From JBFWRK01 sp050248955 (GTDB taxonomy: Bacteria; Actinomycetota; Acidimicrobiia; Acidimicrobiales; Ilumatobacteraceae), in NCBI GenBank assembly GCA_050248955.1, contig JBFWRK010000001.1, positions 248,001-312,000 of the forward strand: DNA of 64,000 nt, given 5' to 3'. This document shows positions 40,713 to 47,563 of the stretch, in pieces (position 1 is the first letter of the stretch; each line of letters begins with the position of its first letter). The notes beneath the pieces are model-generated. The model did no database searches, was not told the DNA's origin, and saw nothing but the letters and a program-made list of their open reading frames with translations. The translations under genes were made by a program, and so were the position numbers.

Positions 40713-40749
40713 CAGGTGTCCGGGGGTGAGCAGAGATCGGGATGAGCCG
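40697..40749. repeat. 53-bp palindrome-bearing repeat, copy 2
   Basis: Identical to copy 1 over all 53 bases, separated from it by TTCTCC (40691-40696). It ends 28 bp before the ATG of the glycosyltransferase at 40778. A TAGGAT box (40760-40765) lies just outside and may serve that gene. Confidence 0.9.
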
Positions 40750-40777
40750 GGCTGGGTCGTAGGATCTCGGGTCTTCC

Positions 40778-42379
40778 ATGCCGCGCATCTCCATCGTCAC
40801 GCCCGTCTACAACCCGCCTGCCGACATCCTCCGCGCCTGCCTGCGCAGCGTCGCCGAGCAGACGCTGACGGACTGGGAGCACGTCCTCGTCGACGACGCG
40901 TCGACGCAGCCACACGTCCGTCAGATCCTCGACGAAGCGGCCGCTGCCGATCCACGGGTGAAGGTCCACCACCGCGCCGAGAACGGCGGCATCGTGGCGG
41001 CGAGCAACGACGGTCTCACGCTGGCGACGGGTGAGCTCGTCGGCCTGCTCGACCACGACGACGAGATCGTCCCCGAGGCGCTCGCCGCGATGAGCGAAGC
41101 GTTCGCGTCGGACGAGACGATCGACGTCGCGTACAGCGACGAGGACCACCTCGACCCCGAGGGCCTGAGGATCCATCCGTTCTACAAGCCCGACTTCTCG
41201 CCGGAGCGGCTCCGTGCACAGAACTACATCTGCCACTTCCTGGTCACCAAGCGGGCATTGATCACCGAGGTCGGCGGCTTCCGTCCGGGTTTCGACGGCA
41301 GCCAGGACTACGACCTCGTGCTGCGACTCACGGAGAAGGCCCGGCGGGTCCACCACGTGCCGCGGATCCTCTACCACTGGCGCCAGCTCGCCGGGTCGGT
41401 CGCGGCGGACATGCTCGCCAAGCCGTACGCGTACGAAGCGGGACGGAAGGCGATCCAGGAGCACTGCGATCGCGTGGGGATCGACGCCGTCGTCGAGGAG
41501 CGCGACCTTCCCGGCACGTATCGCGTCCGCCGGCGCGTGCAGGGCGAGCCGCTCGTCAGCGTGATCATCCCGACCCGGGGCAGCATCGGCCGGGTCTGGG
41601 GCGCCGAGCGGATCTTCGTCGTGGAGGCGGTGCGCGGGCTGGTGGAGCGCTCGACCTACCAGCACCTCGAGTTCGTCGTCGTCGTCGACACCTCGACCCC
41701 GCCCGAGGTCATCAGAGCGCTCGAACGGGTGGGCGGCGATCGTCTGCAGCTCGTCTGGTACGACCGCCCGTTCAACTTCGCAGAGAAGATGAACGTCGGC
41801 GCGCTCCACGCCGCCGGCGAGTACCTGCTCCTGCTGAACGACGACGTCGAGCTCATCGCCGACGACAGCGTGGAAGTGCTGCTCGCGCTCGCGCAGGCAG
41901 CCGACGTCGCGATGGCCGGCGCAAAGCTGCTCTTCGCCGACGGCACGTTGCAGCACGCGGGTCACGTCTACAACGTCGCCGCGTACCACTCCTTCTTCCG
42001 GTGGTGGGGCGGCGAGCTCGGTCCTCGGGCGCTGCTCGTCGTCGAGCGTGAGTGCTCCGGGGTCACGGCTGCGGCCGCAGTCGTGAAGGCGTCCGTCTTC
42101 GACGAGGTCGGCGGCTTCTGCACGGCGTTCCCCGGCAACTTCAACGACGTCGACTTCTCGCTCAAGATCCGCGAGAAGGGCTACCGCATCCTGTGGAGCC
42201 CGAACGCGAGCTGGTACCACTTCGAGTCGCAGTCCCGCGACCCGAAGGTCGAGGTCTGGGAGCACGAGCAGATCAACGCTCGCTGGCTGCACCGCCTCGT
42301 TGCCGACCCGTACCACAACCCGAACCTCGCCCCCGGCAGGGACGACTGGGTCGAGCTCCCCTTCCGCTCGGGCGCCTGA
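40778..42379 (+). CDS. Glycosyltransferase with two GT2 domains
   Basis: The 533-residue protein has two GT-A domains in tandem. Domain 1 (about 1-245) starts ISIVTPVYNPPADIL and has the metal site LLDHDDEIVPEAL near residue 88 and SQDYDLVLRL. Domain 2 (about 260-533) starts VSVIIPTRGSIGRVW and has LLLNDDVELIADD near 350 and NFNDVDFSLKIREKGYRI. Such double-domain enzymes occur in O-antigen loci, often as rhamnosyltransferases that add two sugars or two linkages; the actual sugars are unknown. The ATG at 40778 begins three residues before the first strand. A candidate TAGGAT box lies 12 nt upstream. It is followed after 25 bp by a DUF2142 membrane protein. Confidence 0.87.
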   Translation: MPRISIVTPVYNPPADILRACLRSVAEQTLTDWEHVLVDDASTQPHVRQILDEAAAADPRVKVHHRAENGGIVAASNDGLTLATGELVGLLDHDDEIVPEALAAMSEAFASDETIDVAYSDEDHLDPEGLRIHPFYKPDFSPERLRAQNYICHFLVTKRALITEVGGFRPGFDGSQDYDLVLRLTEKARRVHHVPRILYHWRQLAGSVAADMLAKPYAYEAGRKAIQEHCDRVGIDAVVEERDLPGTYRVRRRVQGEPLVSVIIPTRGSIGRVWGAERIFVVEAVRGLVERSTYQHLEFVVVVDTSTPPEVIRALERVGGDRLQLVWYDRPFNFAEKMNVGALHAAGEYLLLLNDDVELIADDSVEVLLALAQAADVAMAGAKLLFADGTLQHAGHVYNVAAYHSFFRWWGGELGPRALLVVERECSGVTAAAAVVKASVFDEVGGFCTAFPGNFNDVDFSLKIREKGYRILWSPNASWYHFESQSRDPKVEVWEHEQINARWLHRLVADPYHNPNLAPGRDDWVELPFRSGA

Positions 42380-42404
42380 CCTCGCCTCCCGGCAACGTGC
42401 ATTC

Positions 42405-43955
42405 ATGAGGAGCGGGTCGACACGGTGGGACTGGCTGGTCTGGTTCGGCCTCTTCGTCGTCATCGGCGCGCTGTGGGCCGTCGCCACACCGCGCTTCGCC
42501 AGCCCGGACGAACCAGCCCACGTCCGCAAGGCCGCCGGCACGGTACGCCTCCAGGGAATCGGGGAGCAGGTACCCGGGCAGCCCGCCTGGCTCCGCACGT
42601 TCGAGATCCCCGATGCCTACGTCGAACCCGATCCCGGGTGCTTCGCCTTCGACCCGACGATCACGGCCGCCTGCGCCACGCTCCCCCCGCTCACCCGGGA
42701 GAACGTGGCGGCGGCCACGTCCGCATCGCGCTACCCGCCCGTGTACTACGTCGTGACCGGCGCGCCGACGCTGGTGATCGACTCGTACAAAGGCGTCTAC
42801 GCCATGCGGTTCGCGAGCGCGGCTCTCAGCGCCGCGGCCGTCGCGTCGGCGTTCGCGCTCGCAGCGCGGTCCCGTTCGCCGAAGTGGCTGCGTGCCGGGG
42901 TGCTCGTCGCCGTGACGCCGATGGTCGCCTTCCTGGCCGCCATGGTGAACCCGAACGGTGCGGAGATCTCGTTCTTCCTCGCAGGGTGGGTGGCGCTCCT
43001 CGTCGCCATCGAACGCTCCGAGTACGGCGGACGGCCACCGTGGTTCGCGGCCGCAGCCTTGTTCGCGGTCGGCGTCTTGATGCGACAGCTCGGTGTCGTG
43101 TGGCTCCTCGCCGGTGCGGTCGTCACCGGCGCGCTCGTTGGATTGCCGGCCCTGCGCCGGATCCTCGGTGACACTCGGTTCAGGATCGCTGCTGCGGTGC
43201 TCGCCGCGGCTGCCGTCCTGCAGTTCGCCTGGCTCGCTGCCGCGAACAGTCTCGGGGCGGTGAACGATCCTCGCATCGCGATCGACGCGCCGAGCGACAC
43301 GATCATCGGCGACGTCCTCAACGCGAGCATGGGGAACGTGCGCGAGATGATCGGCCGGCTGGGCTGGTCCGACGTCCCGATGCCCACGATCACCGAGCTC
43401 GTCTGGGTGATCGGGCTCGGCGGGCTGATCGTGGCCGCGCTCGTCCTGTCGTCCCGCCGGCACGCGATTGGCCTCGCGACCGCGCTCGTGGCGACGTGGG
43501 GAATCCCGTTCGTCCTCGAGGTGAAGGACGCGCGTGTCACCGGCTACTACTGGCAGGGGCGCTACACCTTGCCGCTGGCAGTGCTCGTGCCGATCCTCGC
43601 GACGTGGGTGCTCGGCCGGGCGTCGAACGATCGCTTCCCGGGGCGCCTGAGCGCCTGCATCGCGGTGGGCGTCGTCGTCGGGCACGTTGCCGCGTTCCAT
43701 CAGGCGTTGCGTCGCTACATGGTCGGTCTCGACGGCCCGGTCTCGTTGCGCGATCCGGAGTGGGAGCCCGCGCTCCCGGCGTGGCTGCTGATCGTGGCGT
43801 ACGGCGCGGTCTGGTCCGTCGTGTGTTGGCGAGCACTCGCGCCGACGCCGTCGCTGTCAGTCGGGCGAGTTCTGGATGTCCAGGGTGAGCGCGCTGATGA
43901 GCAGCTGGACGCCGACCAGGAACGGTGCGACCCAGAGGATCGCGGTGCCCGCTGA
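42405..43955 (+). CDS. DUF2142 family membrane protein
   Basis: The 516-residue protein has about ten hydrophobic segments. The first helix is followed by TPRFASPDEPAHVRKA, the hallmark Asp-Glu-x-x-His of DUF2142 proteins, which look like GT-C glycosyltransferases of surface polysaccharides. Further family marks are FDPTITAACATLPPLT, SRYPPVYYVV, MVNPNGAEI and a WQGRYTLP loop near the end. It is a paralogue of the gene at 50181-51809. After the last helix it has about 33 extra, very polar residues (VQGERADEQLDADQERCDPED) that are read through the 3' end of the convergent GT2 gene, 99 bp of overlap, probably a secondary extension. Confidence 0.83.
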   Translation: MRSGSTRWDWLVWFGLFVVIGALWAVATPRFASPDEPAHVRKAAGTVRLQGIGEQVPGQPAWLRTFEIPDAYVEPDPGCFAFDPTITAACATLPPLTRENVAAATSASRYPPVYYVVTGAPTLVIDSYKGVYAMRFASAALSAAAVASAFALAARSRSPKWLRAGVLVAVTPMVAFLAAMVNPNGAEISFFLAGWVALLVAIERSEYGGRPPWFAAAALFAVGVLMRQLGVVWLLAGAVVTGALVGLPALRRILGDTRFRIAAAVLAAAAVLQFAWLAAANSLGAVNDPRIAIDAPSDTIIGDVLNASMGNVREMIGRLGWSDVPMPTITELVWVIGLGGLIVAALVLSSRRHAIGLATALVATWGIPFVLEVKDARVTGYYWQGRYTLPLAVLVPILATWVLGRASNDRFPGRLSACIAVGVVVGHVAAFHQALRRYMVGLDGPVSLRDPEWEPALPAWLLIVAYGAVWSVVCWRALAPTPSLSVGRVLDVQGERADEQLDADQERCDPEDRGAR

Positions 43956-44777
43956 TGCGGACTTCTCGCCCAGCGTGTTGATCACCACCCAGATGCCGAA
44001 GAAGAAGCTCCAGGTCAACAAGGCCAGGCCGCTGAACAGGAACAATGCGATCGGAGAGAAGGAGCGGAGCACGTACTTGAGCATGATCCGACGCCAGAAC
44101 CCCTTGATGAGCAGGAAGCTGATCGCAGGGATCACCCGCCTCAGCTTGATGCCGGACGTCTCCTCGCCGTAGACCGCCGGGATCGGCACATCCGTCGCAC
44201 GGACATCCAGGATGTTCAAGTTGATGAGCAGGTCGTTCTCGAACTCGTAGGTCTTGGCGATCCGGTCGAGGCTGAGGCGCCGGAGGACGTCGGTTCGCAC
44301 AGCGGTGTAGCCGTTCTGCGGGTCGAAGATGTTCCAGTAGCCGGAAGCCAGCTTCGTGAGGAACGAGAGCACGACGTTGCCGAACACTCGGCTCTTGGGC
44401 ATGTCGCCGAACGAGTCGGACGAGAAGAACCGGTTCGCCTTCGTGAACCCGTAGCCCCGGTCGATGATCGGCTCGAGCAGCGACTCGAGGTAGTCGGGGT
44501 CCATCTGCGCGTCACCCGCCATGACCGCACTGATGTCTGCGCCGAGCTCCATCGCCCGCCGATGGCCGGTGATGATCGCTCCGCCGACGCCTTGATTCAC
44601 CTGGTGGGTGATGACCTCGGTCCTCGCGTCCGACGCGGCGAGGGCGGCGGCGCGGGTGCCGTCAGTAGACGCGTCGTCGACGATCACGACGTGGTCGACG
44701 AAGTCGGGGATCGTCGAGATGACTCTCGAGATCAGCGCTTCTTCGTTGTACGCGGGGACCACGACTGCGATGGCCAT
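43857..44777 (-). CDS. Membrane-anchored GT2 glycosyltransferase
   Basis: The protein of 306 residues begins IAVVVPAYNEEALI, has VIVDDASTDGTR, the acidic motif MAGDAQMDPDYLESL near residue 94 and KANRFFSS. Two C-terminal helices (about 225-295) anchor it. It is a paralogue of the GT2 at 11072-12109, sharing the MAGDxQMDPD and LSFLTKLASGYWNIFDPQNG-type blocks. It may load a polyprenyl-phosphate carrier for the neighbouring GT-C-like DUF2142 protein; the two are convergent and overlap by 99 bp. The ATG at 44777 directly precedes the first strand; a GTG at 44801 would add 8 residues. Confidence 0.83.
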   Translation of the reverse strand: MAIAVVVPAYNEEALISRVISTIPDFVDHVVIVDDASTDGTRAAALAASDARTEVITHQVNQGVGGAIITGHRRAMELGADISAVMAGDAQMDPDYLESLLEPIIDRGYGFTKANRFFSSDSFGDMPKSRVFGNVVLSFLTKLASGYWNIFDPQNGYTAVRTDVLRRLSLDRIAKTYEFENDLLINLNILDVRATDVPIPAVYGEETSGIKLRRVIPAISFLLIKGFWRRIMLKYVLRSFSPIALFLFSGLALLTWSFFFGIWVVINTLGEKSASAGTAILWVAPFLVGVQLLISALTLDIQNSPD

Positions 44778-44879
44778 CCCCGTCAACACGGCAGCGGACA
44801 CTACTGCCGGAGCTCGCTGCCGGGGCGATTGCGTCGAGGCCGATCTCGCTTCGGCATCCGACCTGCCCGGCTGCAGCGG

Positions 44880-46379
44880 TCAACAGAGCGGCACCGTGCT
44901 GCCGCCGAGCCACACGATCTCGGTGTCGAGTGGTGGCCGCACGCCGAGGGCTGCGAGCGTCGGTGTATCCGCGATCGGCGTGTCGCCCAGCCCGTGGGCG
45001 AGCTTGAACGACACCAGGGCCGCCTTCGTGAGGTTGCCGAAGATCCCGTCCACAACGAGATCGGCGCCGGCCACGTTGAGCCGCGTCTGGACGGCGCCCA
45101 CCACGTCCCACTCCTCCAGGTCTCCGTAGAAGCGCCACGGATCAGTGCCGATCGAGAAGCGTCGCGCCGCCGTTTGCCAACCCTCCTGCCCGTCCTCGGA
45201 GGCGCACGCTTCCGACCCGAACCACACGTCGTCGTACTCCGCGAGCAGCGCCCCGATCGTCCCGCCGACGCGGCCGCCGCCCGACGTCGCGAGCCGAGGG
45301 CCAGAGCTCCATGCGACGAACCGGAGCTCGCCCGGAGCGGATGTGCCGTCACCCGCGAGGGCATCGCTCAGATCGACGACGAGTCCCAGGTCGTACCATT
45401 CGAGGTGTCGCTGGGCGGTCTCCGCGCCGTATCCGACGTCGACGGCTTCCGACCGGATCTCGCCGTGATCGACCTGCGGCGGGCCGAACGTCGACCCCAA
45501 GGCCGCGACGAGCGCGCGCGCAGCCTCGCCGAGCCGAACCCCAGCGAGGCTCCCTCGATCGAGCGTGAGGCGGTCGTCGACCGGTCCGATTGCCGGCGGG
45601 GGCGGCTCGGGTCGTTCGCCCTCGCAGCGTGCGCGCAGACCCGCCTCGAGCGAGCCGACGAAACCGACGCCCCACGTCGGGTGGCCGCGAAGGCCGGCCT
45701 CCGCGCCGCTGGTGTCGCCGAGCTGGAACTCGAACGCAGTCACGCCCAACGGGTCGTCGCACGGTCCATCGTCATCGATGGTGTAGCTGGGGAACTGCAC
45801 CGCGAGCTCCGTGAGCGTCATGCCGAGCGCGACGCCCCCGGGGGTCGCCAGCCGAGGATCGCCACCGGGAGCCGGCAGCTCGTCCGGCATCGGGGCCAGA
45901 TCGGCAGGCGCGTACCGCCAGGCGGCCAGGCGCAGCACACCTGGTTCGCCGGGGTCGACGGCGTCGCTGAACACGACCTGCAACCCGTTCGGCCACACGA
46001 CACGGCGGTAGGCCTCATCGGCGGGGTACTCCGCCCATGCCTCGACGAGCGGCTTCCGCACCACGTCCCACGTCCGCACCTCGCCGAACTGCTCGGCGAG
46101 CCACGCCTCGACCTCCTCGCCGGCACTGCCGAATGCGTACGGTCCGATGCCGTCACCCATCAGGAGTGCGGTCTCGTTCGTGGGCGCTGAGGTTGTCGGC
46201 GCGGAGCTCGTCGTCGCTGGTGCCCTGGTCGACGGTGGGGCGGAGGCCGTGGTCGCCGGCAGCGTCGTGCGCGACGTGGTCGAGCTCGATGTCGCCGTGG
46301 TGGTCGTCACCCTCGCCCCGTTCCCGCACGCTTGTGCGGCGACCAAGACCGCACACGACAGCACGATCGCAGCACGCAT
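44880..46379 (-). CDS. Secreted protein with Thr/Ser-rich linker and C-terminal peptidoglycan-binding-like domain
   Basis: The 499-residue protein has a signal peptide (hydrophobic core at residues 3-15) ending in AAQAC, which might be a weak lipobox, then a Thr/Ser/Ala/Pro linker of about 45 residues (cell-wall spanning type). The main part contains repeated GVALGMTLTEL- and GVRLGEAARAL-like segments, each followed by an EVR/DYGAE stretch, suggesting two or three copies of a small alpha/beta domain. Residues from about 440 (WDVVGAVQTRLNVAGADLVV, then DGIFGNLTKAALVSFK) match the PG_binding_1 fold. It probably attaches to the cell wall. The ATG at 46379 has AGGAGG 8 nt upstream, which decides it over the ATG 21 bases earlier. 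It is divergent from the methyltransferase at 46504. Confidence 0.78.
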   Translation of the reverse strand: MRAAIVLSCAVLVAAQACGNGARVTTTTATSSSTTSRTTLPATTASAPPSTRAPATTSSAPTTSAPTNETALLMGDGIGPYAFGSAGEEVEAWLAEQFGEVRTWDVVRKPLVEAWAEYPADEAYRRVVWPNGLQVVFSDAVDPGEPGVLRLAAWRYAPADLAPMPDELPAPGGDPRLATPGGVALGMTLTELAVQFPSYTIDDDGPCDDPLGVTAFEFQLGDTSGAEAGLRGHPTWGVGFVGSLEAGLRARCEGERPEPPPPAIGPVDDRLTLDRGSLAGVRLGEAARALVAALGSTFGPPQVDHGEIRSEAVDVGYGAETAQRHLEWYDLGLVVDLSDALAGDGTSAPGELRFVAWSSGPRLATSGGGRVGGTIGALLAEYDDVWFGSEACASEDGQEGWQTAARRFSIGTDPWRFYGDLEEWDVVGAVQTRLNVAGADLVVDGIFGNLTKAALVSFKLAHGLGDTPIADTPTLAALGVRPPLDTEIVWLGGSTVPLC

Positions 46380-46466
46380 CCGGGACGCCTCCTGCTCCAT
46401 CGTGCGGAGTTCGCGCGCGACGGACCACGGTCAAAGGTCCCGTCGCCACGCTTGCGCCGGGGGCAG

Positions 46467-46518
46467 TTGACGTGGCGCCGGCGAGCCGACACGATGCTCC
46501 GCCGTGCCGAGCATCGTG
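46467..46518 (+). promoter_or_regulatory. Promoter and operator-like inverted repeat of the methyltransferase gene
   Basis: TTGACG (46467-46472), a 17-bp spacer and CACGAT (46490-46495) look like a -35/-10 pair, with the GTG start 8 nt after the -10. CACGATGCTC (46490-46499) and GAGCATCGTG (46509-46518) form a perfect 10-bp inverted repeat with 9 bases between, covering the -10 box and the first codons. A repressor bound here would block the promoter; the RNA could also fold over the start. Confidence 0.55.
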
Positions 46519-47418
46519 ATGCCTCCTTCGGTCCGACGTTTGCTCGGAAGGGTGAGACGTCGCTTCGCCGGCACAGTGCCTCCCGCCGCGGTCCCCGGTC
46601 CGGACGGCGCCGCGGCCGCGGACACCGGGCGACCGGGGATCCTCGATTGGTACACGAAGGACCCGCCGAGCCCGGCCAACGCGGTCGGGATCTTCGCCGG
46701 CGAATGGGCGTCGCGCTTCCCGCCGCCGCTGCAGGACGTCCCTGCCGGCCCGGCGCCGCTGTTCGAGGATCCGCGGATCTCGTGGTGCATCGAGCAGCTC
46801 GGCGGCGTCTCCGGCAAGGTGGTGTTGGAGCTCGGCCCACTCGAGGGCGGGCACAGCTACATGCTCGAGACGGCAGGCGCGGCGAGCGTGCTCTCGATCG
46901 AGAGCAACGCGCGGTCGTTCCTGAAGTGCCTCGTCGCCAAGGAGCTGCTCGGGATGACCCGCACGTCGTACGTGTTCGGCGACTTCATCCCGTTCCTGCG
47001 CACAGCTGGGCAGCGCTTCGACCTGAGCGTCGCCAGTGGGGTCATCTACCACCTGCTCGACCCCGTGCCGGTGATCGCCGACCTGTGCGCCGCGACTGAC
47101 GATGCGATCCTCGTCTGGACGCAGTACTACGCCGACGACGTCATCGCCACCCGCCCCGACCTGCATCGCAAGTTCGGTGAGCGTCGGACGGCGACGCACG
47201 AGGGGCACGACTACGACCTCGTCGAGTATCGCTACCTCGATGCGCTGCAGCACGCCGGGTTCTGCGGCGGCAGCGCGCCGACGTCCAGCTGGCTGACCAG
47301 GGACGGGCTGTTCGACGCGTTCCGCCGCCACGGCTTCGGGACGATCGAGGTCATGGAGGACGATCGTGAGCACGTCCACGGGCCGGCGATCACGCTCCTC
47401 GCCCGCCGCGGAGGATGA
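46504..47418 (+). CDS. Class I SAM-dependent methyltransferase
   Basis: The 304-residue protein has an N-terminal basic part and a methyltransferase core: VVLELGPLEGGHSYMLE near residue 108 (motif I), LSIESNARSF, FDLSVASGVIYHL near 178 and a C-terminal region with a GLFDAFRRHGFG segment. The motif I Gly pattern (ELGPLEGGH) is that of a group of enzymes found in glycosyltransferase clusters. The substrate is probably a sugar or lipid-linked sugar. The GTG at 46504 lies in the loop of an inverted repeat and 8 nt after a -10-like box; the ATG at 46519 directly after the repeat is the alternative start. It is divergent from the secreted protein gene at 44880. Confidence 0.8.
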   Translation: MPSIVMPPSVRRLLGRVRRRFAGTVPPAAVPGPDGAAAADTGRPGILDWYTKDPPSPANAVGIFAGEWASRFPPPLQDVPAGPAPLFEDPRISWCIEQLGGVSGKVVLELGPLEGGHSYMLETAGAASVLSIESNARSFLKCLVAKELLGMTRTSYVFGDFIPFLRTAGQRFDLSVASGVIYHLLDPVPVIADLCAATDDAILVWTQYYADDVIATRPDLHRKFGERRTATHEGHDYDLVEYRYLDALQHAGFCGGSAPTSSWLTRDGLFDAFRRHGFGTIEVMEDDREHVHGPAITLLARRGG

Positions 47419-47563
47419 CCCAGGACGACCCAGCGCGGGTTTCGTCGGACACTGCGACGGTAACCTGACGGGGACTTGAGCCGAAGTGGTGGCGGAGCGG
47501 GCCATACTCGACCGGGAGTAGTAGTTCAATCACGATCTGCGGGCGGAGTAGGAGCCAACAACC

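Noticed and set aside
40638..40749. Possible two-repeat CRISPR
   Set aside because: The spacer is only 6 bp and there are no cas genes; it is a direct duplication.
47461..47520. -35/-10 pair TTGAGC and CATACT upstream of the large surface protein
   Set aside because: The spacer is 21 bp, too long for a normal promoter.
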